A DNA stretch of 5,264 bases from Chloroflexota bacterium (GTDB lineage: Bacteria > Chloroflexota > Dormibacteria > Dormibacterales > Dormibacteraceae), in NCBI GenBank assembly GCA_005880345.1, contig VBGE01000185.1, positions 1 through 5,264 on the forward strand, given 5' to 3'. Made by a program: the position numbers and the translations under genes. Positions 1 to 5,264 of the stretch are shown here, in pieces (positions within the stretch are counted from its first letter, which is position 1; each line of letters starts with the position of its first letter). The notes beneath the pieces were generated by a model that did not search any database, had not been told where the DNA came from, and worked only from the letters and a program-made list of their open reading frames with translations.

Positions 1-620
1 CCGTCCGAGCCGAGGCACCAGCTGAGAAAGCCGGCGCCCTTGGGCGCTGCCTTGACGACCGCCGCGCCGGCGCCGTCGCCGAAGATGACCGCAGTACCAC
101 GGTCGGAGTAATCGAGCATCCGGGAGAGCACCTCGGCCCCGATGACCAACACGGTGTCCGCGCGCTCCGTGGCGATGAACGAGTCCGCGATCGACAGCGC
201 ATAGACGAAGCTCGTGCACGCAGCGAGCGTGTCCCACGCGACAGCGCCTGGTGCGTCGAGCTCGTTCTGCACGCGGCACGCGACCGAGGGAAACGGCCCG
301 TCGGGCGACGAGGTGCCGACCAGGATCATGTCCAGGTCCTTCGCCTCGACGTTCGCAGCCTTCAGCGCCGCACGCGCGGCCCTGGTCGCGAGATCGAACG
401 TGGTGGTCCCGGGCTCGGCGATGTGCCGGCGGTGGATCCCGGTGCGCTCGGTGATCCACTTGTCCGACGTGTCCATCATCTTCTCGAGGTCGAAGTTGCT
501 GATGATCTTCTCGGGCGCGTAGACACCGACGCCTGCAATCGCGCTGGGCCGTCCTTTGGCCTTGAAGCTGCGCAGCTGCACAGCGTCCGACCGCGTTCGG
601 TAGTTGGTGGTGATGGCCAT
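1..620 (-). CDS. fabH: 3-oxoacyl-ACP synthase III (KAS III), 3' end cut by window edge
   Basis: FabH condenses an acyl-CoA primer with malonyl-ACP, the starting step of type II fatty acid synthesis in the cytoplasm. About 206 codons are present, covering the N-terminal thiolase-fold half. Visible family motifs, in order, are AIAGVGVYAPEK (27-38), DTSDKWITERTGI (50-62), the nucleophile Cys135 in AACTSFVYAL, and DRGTAVIFGDGAGAAVV (173-189); the fragment ends at LGSDG. The His and Asn of the triad lie beyond the window. The ATG at 620-618 is chosen because GGAGG lies 10 bases upstream. It gives about 26 residues ahead of the usual FabH N-terminus. An internal GTG (codon 14) has no visible ribosome site. 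The start lies 5 bases after the acpP stop, so the genes are probably co-transcribed. The residue pair after the nucleophile is Thr-Ser rather than the usual Ala/Ser-Gly. FabH identity is secure; start is fairly secure. Confidence 0.93.
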   Translation of the reverse strand, partial: MAITTNYRTRSDAVQLRSFKAKGRPSAIAGVGVYAPEKIISNFDLEKMMDTSDKWITERTGIHRRHIAEPGTTTFDLATRAARAALKAANVEAKDLDMILVGTSSPDGPFPSVACRVQNELDAPGAVAWDTLAACTSFVYALSIADSFIATERADTVLVIGAEVLSRMLDYSDRGTAVIFGDGAGAAVVKAAPKGAGFLSWCLGSD

Positions 621-625
621 CGGCT

Positions 626-883
626 CTATGCCTCCAGCCTCTCGGCGGTCTTTTGCTCCAGGAACTTCCACAGGTCGGCGATCGTCTTCATCTTCTCGAG
701 CTCCGCGTCGGGCAGCTCGACGTCGTACTTGTCCTCGATGGCCGCGATCAGCTCGACCAGGTCGAGCGAATCCGCGGCGAGGTCGCGCTGAAAGCTCTTT
801 TCCATCTGGACCTGGTCGGGGTCGACGCCGAGGATCTCGCCGGCGAGGTCCTGCAGCTCCTTGAAGTTGAGTTGGCTTGCCAT
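626..883 (-). CDS. acpP: Acyl carrier protein
   Basis: Acidic 85-residue acyl carrier protein, the usual ACP size. It carries growing acyl chains as thioesters on a 4'-phosphopantetheine arm. The arm would attach to Ser39 in the motif AADSLDLVEL; the DSL triplet and following helix II (DLVELIAAIEDKY), which docks partner enzymes, are intact. A third helix region follows around KTIADLWKFLEQ. The ATG at 883-881 is preferred over the TTG one codon upstream, because AGGAGA then sits 5 bases before the start. It lies 15 bases downstream of fabF and 5 upstream of fabH, which makes it the carrier for the flanking condensing enzymes. This context argues for the housekeeping fatty-acid ACP rather than a polyketide or peptide carrier. 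Confidence 0.95.
   Translation of the reverse strand: MASQLNFKELQDLAGEILGVDPDQVQMEKSFQRDLAADSLDLVELIAAIEDKYDVELPDAELEKMKTIADLWKFLEQKTAERLEA
631..635 (-). promoter_or_regulatory. Ribosome binding site of fabH
   Basis: GGAGG on the minus strand lies 10 bases before the fabH ATG. It sits inside the last codons of acpP (Leu-Glu-Ala-stop), which suggests coupled translation of the two genes. It is the main reason for preferring the upstream ATG over a start nearer the conserved FabH core. Confidence 0.7.
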
Positions 884-888
884 CAATG

Positions 889-894
889 TCTCCT
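889..894 (-). promoter_or_regulatory. Ribosome binding site of acpP
   Basis: AGGAGA on the minus strand lies 5 bases before the ATG at 883, in the 15-base gap after the fabF stop. The spacing favours this ATG over the in-frame TTG at 886. Confidence 0.75.
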
Positions 895-898
895 GTCT

Positions 899-2104
899 TT
901 ATTGGCGCCCGTTGGGGCTTTTCTTGATCACCAGCGTCGCGTTGTGCCCGCCAAACCCGAACGAGTTCGAGATGGCGACCTTGATGTCGGCCTTCCGCGC
1001 CTTGTTGGGCACGTAGTCCAGGTCACAGTCAGGGTCCTGGTTGTCCAGGTTGATCGTCGGGGGCAGCAAACCGCGCTCGAGCGCCAGCACGCAGGCCGCC
1101 GCTTCGATGGCGCCGGCCGCCCCGAGCAGGTGACCATGCACCGACTTGGTCGAGCTGACGGCCAGCTCGTAGGCGTGGTCGCCGAAGACCGACTTGATGG
1201 CCTTCGTCTCGGCCACGTCGCCGAGCTTGGTCGACGTGCCGTGGGCGTTGACGTAACCGACGTCGTGCGGGTCCACGCCGCTCGACTTCAGGGCCTGCTT
1301 CATGGCCCGCATCGCGCCTTTGCCTTCCGGCTGTGGCGCGGTGAAGTGATACATGTCGGCGCTCGCACCGTACCCGGCGATCTCGGCGAGGATGCGCGCA
1401 CCGCGTGCTTTCGCGTGGTCCATGTTCTCGAGCACGAACATCACGGAGCCTTCGCCCATGACAAAGCCGTCGCGTCCCAGGTCGAAGGGCCGGCAGGCTT
1501 TCTCGGGCTCGTCGTTGCGTTCGCTCGTCGCCTTGATCTGGCAGAACGCGCCCATCGTCAGGGGGGTGATGGTGGCTTCGGACCCGCCCGCGAGCATGGC
1601 CACGGCGTCGCCGCGCTTGATGATCTCCGAGGCCTCGCCGATGCCGTGCGAGCCGGAAGCGCAGGCGCTGACGATCGCGTAGTTCGGGCCGCCCGCTTGC
1701 GTGTGGATGGCGACGATGCCGGCCGCCATGTCCGCGATCATCATCGGCACGGTGAAGGGGCTGATGCGCTTGGGTCCGCGCTCCATCAGCGCTGTGTGGC
1801 TCTTCTCGATCTCCTCCATGCCGCCGATGCCCGAGCTGACGATCACGCCGACGTCATCGGGGTCCATCTGGGCGGGGTCCAGGTTGGCCTGGGCCAGCGC
1901 CTGCTTGGAGGCGGCCAGCGCGAACTGGCAGTAGCGGCCGATGTGACGCGCGGTCTTCCGGTCCATGTATTCCTCGATCCGGCCCACGCCCGAGACGCCC
2001 TCGACCATGTTCGACCAGACCGTCTCGATGTCGTTGCCGATCGGGGTGATGAAGCCCATGCCCGTGACGGCCACGCGCGTGCCGTTCGTTAGAGGAGATG
2101 TCAT
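899..2104 (-). CDS. fabF: 3-oxoacyl-ACP synthase II (KAS II)
   Basis: FabF extends acyl-ACP by decarboxylative condensation with malonyl-ACP in the cytoplasm. The protein has 401 residues, against about 412 in E. coli. The N-terminal strand is VAVTGMGFITPIG (11-23). The nucleophile is Cys148 in VSACASGS, with catalytic His288 in VNAHGTST, Lys320 in SSTK and His325 in GHLLGAAGA; spacing between these matches E. coli FabF. The C-terminal loop is NSFGFGGHN (380-388). Between GVSGVGRIE and EYMDRK (about residue 44) roughly 21 residues present in E. coli FabF are missing, including its FD...AG..KDF stretch. The ATG at 2104 has GAGG only 1 base upstream, too close for normal use, and a TATCCT hexamer 6 bases upstream, so the mRNA may be leaderless. 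It leads the fabF-acpP-fabH group behind the PucR-type regulator gene. Confidence 0.95.
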   Translation of the reverse strand: MTSPLTNGTRVAVTGMGFITPIGNDIETVWSNMVEGVSGVGRIEEYMDRKTARHIGRYCQFALAASKQALAQANLDPAQMDPDDVGVIVSSGIGGMEEIEKSHTALMERGPKRISPFTVPMMIADMAAGIVAIHTQAGGPNYAIVSACASGSHGIGEASEIIKRGDAVAMLAGGSEATITPLTMGAFCQIKATSERNDEPEKACRPFDLGRDGFVMGEGSVMFVLENMDHAKARGARILAEIAGYGASADMYHFTAPQPEGKGAMRAMKQALKSSGVDPHDVGYVNAHGTSTKLGDVAETKAIKSVFGDHAYELAVSSTKSVHGHLLGAAGAIEAAACVLALERGLLPPTINLDNQDPDCDLDYVPNKARKADIKVAISNSFGFGGHNATLVIKKSPNGRQ

Positions 2105-2110
2105 ACCTCA

Positions 2111-2116
2111 AGGATA
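2111..2116 (-). promoter_or_regulatory. Possible -10 element of fabF
   Basis: TATCCT on the minus strand fits the TANNNT pattern and ends 6 bases before the fabF ATG. This would place transcription start at or next to the start codon. No good -35 is seen: at 17-bp spacing the best match is CTGTCG, 3 of 6 to TTGACA. The call rests mainly on position and the lack of a usable ribosome site. Confidence 0.35.
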
Positions 2117-2168
2117 GGGACGCCACGGCCAATCGACAGCCGCCCCGAGTGGTAAAACAGGCCCAATT

Positions 2169-2189
2169 CTTTGGACTCAAGGTCCAAAG
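2169..2189. repeat. Perfect 8-bp inverted repeat between regulator gene and fabF, candidate operator
   Basis: CTTTGGAC and its exact complement GTCCAAAG are separated by 5 bases (TCAAG). The repeat lies 6 bases past the stop of the PucR-type gene and its near edge is 64 bases upstream of the fabF ATG, in the only sizeable gap (91 bases) of the fab block. No T-run follows on either strand and half of each arm is A/T, so it is a poor intrinsic terminator. An operator for a regulator of fatty acid synthesis, possibly the adjacent PucR-type protein, is the more attractive reading, but that is inference. Confidence 0.5.
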
Positions 2190-2195
2190 TCGGGT

Positions 2196-3476
2196 TCAGA
2201 CCAGCTTGCGGAGATCGAGCGCGAGTTGGAGGCGCAGCCGCGTCGCCGGCACCTCGAGGTCTTCGCCGAGGAGCTCTTTCAGCTTCTCCAGGCGGTACAG
2301 CACGGTGTGGCGGTGGAGGCTCAGCGCGCCTGCCGCCTCTTTGACCGAGCCCTTGGCGAGGTAGGCCTCGAGCGTTTCCAGGAGCTGGTCGCGGCCGCGT
2401 ACCTTCGGGTCGAGCAGCCGTCCGAGGGTGTGGTTCACGAAACGCTCGGCGAGCAGCGGGTTCTGAGTCAGCACCAGCTGCGGGATCACTTCGTCGTGGC
2501 CGTGCACGATCGACTCGGGATGGAGCTTGCGACCTGCCTCGAAGGCCTGCTGCGCCTCGAGGTATGAGCGGGCCACGCCGTGCAAGCCGTTGTGAAAGCC
2601 GCCGATGCCGGCCCGCACTCGCGCACCGAGCTGCCCCGCACGCTGCTCGACCTGCTGCTGCAGCTCGCTGACGAAGTGGCGCGCCGACTCGATGTCGCCG
2701 GCGGTCTCCACTGGCCAGAGCACGACCAGCGTGCTGGGGTCGGTGGCGAGCAGGAGAGTGCCCCGCTTGTTCTCCAGCGACTCGGCGACCTCGGCCAGCG
2801 CCTGGCCGCCGCGTTCGCCGTCGCGCGTGCCCATGACGAGCTTGCACACCAGCGCGAGGTAGCCGGTCGAGCTGAGTGGAGTGTTGATCGCAAGGGCCTG
2901 CCGCTGCAGCTCGAGCTCGGAGTCGAAGTTGTCGCTGATCAGCGAGTGAAACAGACGAGTGTGTGCGCGCGTGCCACGCTGCAGGTGCTGCTCACGCGCA
3001 TGGAGGTATGTCTTCGTCACCTCGGCCGCGACCTGGTCGAGCGCGGCGAAGACGTAATTGGCGACGAGCATGATCGCCTCGGGCGTCGCCTCGGGGTGGC
3101 CGCGCCACGCACGCAGGATCGCATCCCAGGCGACGCGGGCCGCCATCCGGTAGGCGGCGAGGATCGGCTCTACCGACTGGCTGCTGCGAGCTTGCAGGAT
3201 GCCGAGCTGGGCGACGCGGCGCAGCTCCTCCTGGGTCGCGGGCCGCGCCTCCTTGGCGGTGGCCAGGAACAGGTCGAGCCCGGCGGCGCACGCCTTGACG
3301 ATGGCCTCCCGCTGCGGCGGCACGCCGGTGGACGTGTCCCAGCGCACGAGCGTGACTACGGCGCGGGCCATGTGCCGCGCCATGCCCGCATGCCTGCGCT
3401 CGAGCTCGTCGATCAGACCCTGCGGCAGCCGCGGCGCGACTCGTGCAGTCTTGGACCTGGGGGCCACCTTTGCCAT
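2196..3476 (-). CDS. PucR/CdaR-type helix-turn-helix transcriptional regulator, possible FasR/MabR-like regulator of fab genes
   Basis: A 426-residue DNA-binding regulator. The first 20 residues are basic and probably disordered. Residues about 20-165 form an all-helical N-terminal domain of the RsbRD-like type common in this family. About 200-320 looks like the degenerate GGDEF-like middle domain (TGYLALVCK, then RAGIGGFHNGLHGVARSY and EAQQAFEAGRKL). About 362-425 is the C-terminal PucR helix-turn-helix, with ETLEAYLAKGSVKEAAGALS, LHRHTVLYRLEKL and the closing RLRLQLALDLRKL. No membrane segment or signal peptide is apparent. It lies immediately upstream of fabF on the same strand. FasR of Streptomyces and MabR of Mycobacterium are PucR-type regulators next to fab clusters, so control of the downstream genes is likely but inferred. 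It probably has its own promoter (TATAGT 8 bases upstream). Family is secure; target is not. Confidence 0.9.
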   Translation of the reverse strand: MAKVAPRSKTARVAPRLPQGLIDELERRHAGMARHMARAVVTLVRWDTSTGVPPQREAIVKACAAGLDLFLATAKEARPATQEELRRVAQLGILQARSSQSVEPILAAYRMAARVAWDAILRAWRGHPEATPEAIMLVANYVFAALDQVAAEVTKTYLHAREQHLQRGTRAHTRLFHSLISDNFDSELELQRQALAINTPLSSTGYLALVCKLVMGTRDGERGGQALAEVAESLENKRGTLLLATDPSTLVVLWPVETAGDIESARHFVSELQQQVEQRAGQLGARVRAGIGGFHNGLHGVARSYLEAQQAFEAGRKLHPESIVHGHDEVIPQLVLTQNPLLAERFVNHTLGRLLDPKVRGRDQLLETLEAYLAKGSVKEAAGALSLHRHTVLYRLEKLKELLGEDLEVPATRLRLQLALDLRKLV

Positions 3477-3484
3477 CGGCCCCG

Positions 3485-3513
3485 ACTATACGTGGGGCAT
3501 CCCGATATGGACA
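3485..3513 (-). promoter_or_regulatory. Probable promoter of the PucR-type regulator gene
   Basis: TATAGT (3485-3490, minus strand) matches the -10 consensus at 5 of 6 positions and ends 8 bases before the ATG at 3476. A weak -35, TGTCCA (3508-3513), 3 of 6 to TTGACA, sits at 17-bp spacing. Transcription would begin at or within a base or two of the start codon. It lies in the 50-base gap after the hydrolase gene, so the regulator need not depend on read-through. The only ribosome-site-like sequence is a weak GGGG 4 bases from the ATG. Confidence 0.55.
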
Positions 3514-3526
3514 CCGAGTCGACTTG

Positions 3527-4270
3527 CTAGCTGCCGTGTCTCTTGACGAAGTCGAGCATCCGGCGCCACGCATCGTCGCAGGCGTCCTTCCACTGGGCGA
3601 AACCGCGGTCGAAGAAGCTGTGCGGCGCGTCCTTGTAAACGTGCGACTCGACCGGGACGCCGGCAGCCTCGAGCTTCCTCACGAACTCCTCCGACTGCTC
3701 CAGGGGCGTAGCCGCATCCGCGCCGGCGATCATCACCAGCAGCGGCGCCTTCAGCTTGGGAACGAAGCGCTCGCTCCGCATCGGCCTCCCGTAGAACCCG
3801 ATGCATCCGTTCAGGTCAGGGTGAGGAGCGGACTGATTCCAGGAGCTCGATCCGCCAAAGCAGAAGCCGACCGTGAACAGCGATTTCACCGCGCCGCCGT
3901 CCTGCGACCTCAGGTACTTCATTGCGGCGCCGGCGTCCGCCGCGATGTTCTCGTCAGTCGTCTGGGTGACGTGCGGCATGTACTCGAACGCGTCGCTCCT
4001 GTCGTCGGTCTCGGCGGTCCGCGCGAAGTAGTCGATGGCCACCGAGTCGATGCCGGCCTCGGCGAAGCGCTGCGCCAGATCTTTGAAGAACGTGTGGAGG
4101 CCGCGTACGTCCGGCAGCACGACCATTCCGGCGCCGGTGGGCTTTTCGGCGCGCGCGAAGTACGCCATGAACTTGGTGCCGTCGGCGGAGGTGAGCTTCA
4201 GCTCACCGTGGTCGGCGGCTGCACCGCTGATCGGAGGCAGGGGCGGTCGGGCGTCGTCTGAGTAGCACAC
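3527..4270 (-). CDS. Dienelactone hydrolase family protein (alpha/beta hydrolase)
   Basis: A 247-residue cytoplasmic alpha/beta hydrolase of the dienelactone hydrolase family, close to the usual size. Characterised relatives open dienelactones in chlorocatechol breakdown, but many members have unknown ester or lactone substrates and none is implied by the neighbours here. The nucleophile is Cys137 in VGFCFGGS, in place of the more common Ser; Asp185 in IAGADAATP and His217 in APHSFF complete the triad. The early motif LPDVRGLHTFFKDLA (52-66) is in the expected place. The GTG start at 4270 is chosen because it yields the N-terminus MCYSDDARPPLPP, which resembles the start of this subgroup; the next Met (35) lies inside the first strand. 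No signal peptide or good ribosome site is seen. It diverges from the DinB-fold gene and is separated by 50 bases from the regulator gene. Confidence 0.88.
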   Translation of the reverse strand: MCYSDDARPPLPPISGAAADHGELKLTSADGTKFMAYFARAEKPTGAGMVVLPDVRGLHTFFKDLAQRFAEAGIDSVAIDYFARTAETDDRSDAFEYMPHVTQTTDENIAADAGAAMKYLRSQDGGAVKSLFTVGFCFGGSSSWNQSAPHPDLNGCIGFYGRPMRSERFVPKLKAPLLVMIAGADAATPLEQSEEFVRKLEAAGVPVESHVYKDAPHSFFDRGFAQWKDACDDAWRRMLDFVKRHGS

Positions 4271-4299
4271 AGCTCGATTCTCGCTTAGTCTGAAAGCGC
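4271..4299. promoter_or_regulatory. 29-base divergent promoter gap between hydrolase and DinB-fold genes
   Basis: Two GTG starts face away from each other across 29 bases. On the plus strand TAGTCT (4286-4291), of TANNNT type, ends 8 bases before the GTG at 4300. On the minus strand GAGAAT (4277-4282), 4 of 6 to TATAAT, ends 6 bases before the GTG at 4270. Neither gene has a proper ribosome site. Any -35 contacts would overlap or lie within the opposite gene, so the two promoters probably compete or are coordinated. The -10 assignments are tentative. Confidence 0.4.
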
Positions 4300-4833
4300 G
4301 TGAAGATCGAGAGCCCGGCTTTCACCATGGACGACGTCAGGGGTTTCATGGAGACCTACCTCGACCGCGATCGCCAGATCCTGGCCGAGCGCCTGCAGAG
4401 GATCTCGGATCGCGTGGCCGAGCTCGGTCCGCGAATCCAGCAGCAAAGTGGCGGCGACGGCGAGTGGAGCGCCCACGAGATCCTGGCCCACCTCGCAGTG
4501 GTCTCGAAGTTCTACGGTGTTCTCGTCCATCGCATCGCAGCCGGCAAGCTCGAGGACCTGAACCTGCTCGAGGCGGTCAACATGCGTGACGCGGCGGGCA
4601 AGCAGATGTCAGAGCTCGAGCCGGCGGAGCTCGTGCGCATGACCCTGGCCGACCACGAAAGGACGATCAAGACGCTGCGCACCACATCGACCTCATCGCT
4701 GCGCCGGTCGGCACGGGCCGATGACGGTACGACCATGACCGCCGAGGAGGTGGCCCGCCTGCCGCTGGTCACGCATCTCGAGATGCACATCGAGCAGCTC
4801 GAGAAGGTGCTCAGCGAAACTCCGAAGACTTAG
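4300..4833 (+). CDS. DinB-fold family protein
   Basis: A 177-residue protein with the pattern of the DinB/YfiT four-helix-bundle superfamily, which usually binds a divalent metal through three histidines. The candidate ligands are His64 in WSAHEILAHL (56-65) and His159 and His163 in VTHLEMHIEQLEKV (157-170), in the usual positions. Functions in this superfamily vary (thiol transferases, stress-induced proteins, many unknown), and no specific reaction can be assigned. The middle contains a Ser/Thr/Arg-rich stretch (about 127-140), probably a loop. The GTG at 4300 is the longest start and has a TAGTCT hexamer 8 bases upstream; an ATG at 4327 (codon 10) would also keep the whole domain. It is the only plus-strand gene in the window and its stop overlaps that of the HIT gene by 4 bases. 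Confidence 0.75.
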   Translation: MKIESPAFTMDDVRGFMETYLDRDRQILAERLQRISDRVAELGPRIQQQSGGDGEWSAHEILAHLAVVSKFYGVLVHRIAAGKLEDLNLLEAVNMRDAAGKQMSELEPAELVRMTLADHERTIKTLRTTSTSSLRRSARADDGTTMTAEEVARLPLVTHLEMHIEQLEKVLSETPKT

Positions 4834-4840
4834 TCGCTGA
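4811..4840. repeat. 7-bp inverted repeat spanning the convergent gene ends
   Basis: TCAGCGA and its exact complement TCGCTGA are separated by 16 bases and bracket the overlapping stop codons of the DinB-fold and HIT genes. A transcript from either strand could form the same stem. No T-run follows on either side, so it is not a classic intrinsic terminator; it could be a bidirectional 3'-end hairpin or chance. Both arms are coding. Confidence 0.4.
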
Positions 4841-5252
4841 CCTGCGAGTAGCTCAGCCGGCGCAGCTCGCGCCGGATGGTCTGTGCCGCCTCGTCCATCA
4901 TCTCTGCAGGCGGGTCAGGATCCTGGTTGCCGAAGTCCAGGTCGTGCAGGCCGCGGATCGGCACGACGTGGAAGTGGCAGTGCGGCACCTCGAGGCCGGC
5001 GAGCATGACTCCGATCCGCTCCGGGTGAAAGCCGGCCATCTGCGCCCTGCCGATCGCCTGCGCCGTCTCCGCCAGGTGACACAAGAGTGAGGGATCGAGG
5101 TCGATCCAATGGTCGATCTCTTGCCGCGCCACGACCAGCGCATGGCCCGGACGCAGGGGGCGGTTGGAGAGGAAGACGACGCACCGGTCGTCCTTCCAGA
5201 CAAAGCGGGCCGGCATGCGACCCTCGATGATCTGGGTAAAGATCGTCGCCAT
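4830..5252 (-). CDS. HIT family protein (histidine triad nucleotide-binding superfamily)
   Basis: A 140-residue HIT protein, normal family length. These small cytoplasmic proteins bind nucleotides and hydrolyse or transfer nucleoside phosphates; the substrate cannot be told. The triad is HCHFHVV (91-97), which fits the H-x-H-x-H pattern, with the middle histidine of the family the expected nucleophile. The N-terminus MATIFTQIIEGRMPARFVW follows the family pattern, but the zinc-binding cysteines found in many HIT proteins are absent. The segment PLRPGHALVVARQEIDHW (32-49) and the AGLEVPH approach to the triad resemble a subgroup I know from actinobacterial genomes. The ATG at 5252 fits the family start, but only 12 upstream bases are visible; they hold no stop and no ribosome site, so a start outside the window cannot be excluded. 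Confidence 0.9.
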   Translation of the reverse strand: MATIFTQIIEGRMPARFVWKDDRCVVFLSNRPLRPGHALVVARQEIDHWIDLDPSLLCHLAETAQAIGRAQMAGFHPERIGVMLAGLEVPHCHFHVVPIRGLHDLDFGNQDPDPPAEMMDEAAQTIRRELRRLSYSQVSD

Positions 5253-5264
5253 CAGGTTCGCGGC

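Noticed and set aside
884..886. TTG codon as the acpP start
   Set aside because: The ATG immediately after it has a suitable ribosome-site distance and is the stronger start codon.
653..2092. Long plus-strand open frame of 479 codons opposite fabF and acpP
   Set aside because: It mirrors the clear fabF and acpP genes, its translation is rich in Arg, Val, Asp and His without a recognisable domain, and GC-rich DNA commonly gives such antisense frames.
2169..2189. Inverted repeat read as an intrinsic terminator of the regulator gene
   Set aside because: The position 6 bases past the stop fits, but the 8-bp stem is half A/T and no T-run follows on the minus strand.
3450..3458. TCTTGGACC in the start of the PucR-type gene, resembling one half of the 2169-2189 repeat
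   Set aside because: It is a partial half-site match inside coding sequence with no second half; too weak to call a binding site.
2580..3530. Plus-strand open frame of 316 codons opposite the PucR-type gene
   Set aside because: No domain is recognisable, and the opposite strand has a complete family match including the C-terminal helix-turn-helix.
3510..3540. GACAC-N21-GTGTC inverted repeat enclosing AGTCGACT upstream of the PucR-type gene, considered as an autoregulatory operator
   Set aside because: Five-base arms at this spacing are expected by chance, part lies in the hydrolase coding end, and it does not match the repeat upstream of fabF.
3443..4261. Plus-strand open frame of 272 codons opposite the hydrolase gene
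   Set aside because: No domain is recognisable and it lies over a hydrolase with an intact catalytic triad, so it is a shadow frame.

Overview
The window is GC-rich bacterial chromosome with tightly packed genes and almost no non-coding DNA. Five of its six complete genes, plus one gene cut by the left edge, lie on or mostly follow the minus strand; only one gene is on the plus strand. No stretch over 300 bases lacks a gene. No RNA gene, mobile element or CRISPR array was seen. GC richness, a PucR-type regulator directly upstream of a fatty-acid synthase cluster, an actinobacterial-looking HIT protein and apparently leaderless first genes suggest Actinomycetota or a similar high-GC lineage such as Chloroflexota or Ca. 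Dormibacterota. This placement is inferred from style, not from a marker gene.

Minus strand, read right to left. The block at 1-3476 is a type II fatty acid synthesis cluster with its probable regulator. A PucR/CdaR-type transcription factor (2196-3476) is followed by fabF (899-2104), acpP (626-883) and fabH (1-620, running off the left edge). FabH starts chains by condensing acyl-CoA with malonyl-ACP, AcpP carries the intermediates, and FabF performs later elongation condensations. The regulator resembles in type and position the FasR/MabR regulators that sit next to fab clusters in Streptomyces and Mycobacterium, though the fab gene order differs. The 91-base gap between regulator and fabF holds an 8-bp perfect inverted repeat (2169-2189) and a possible -10 box for fabF.

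Right part. A dienelactone hydrolase family protein (3527-4270, minus) with an intact Cys-Asp-His triad is divergent from a DinB-fold protein (4300-4833, plus) across only 29 bases. The DinB gene converges on a HIT-family protein (4830-5252, minus), and the two stop codons overlap by 4 bases inside a 7-bp inverted repeat. No functional link between these three genes and the fab block is visible.

Two things stand out. First, FabF appears to lack about 21 residues found near the N-terminus of E. coli FabF, in frame and without damage to the catalytic residues. Second, genes that start transcription units have -10-like hexamers 6-8 bases before the start codon and no well-placed ribosome binding site, whereas the internal operon genes acpP and fabH have clear ones. 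I saw no defence, toxin or otherwise new multi-gene system; most of the content is ordinary housekeeping metabolism.
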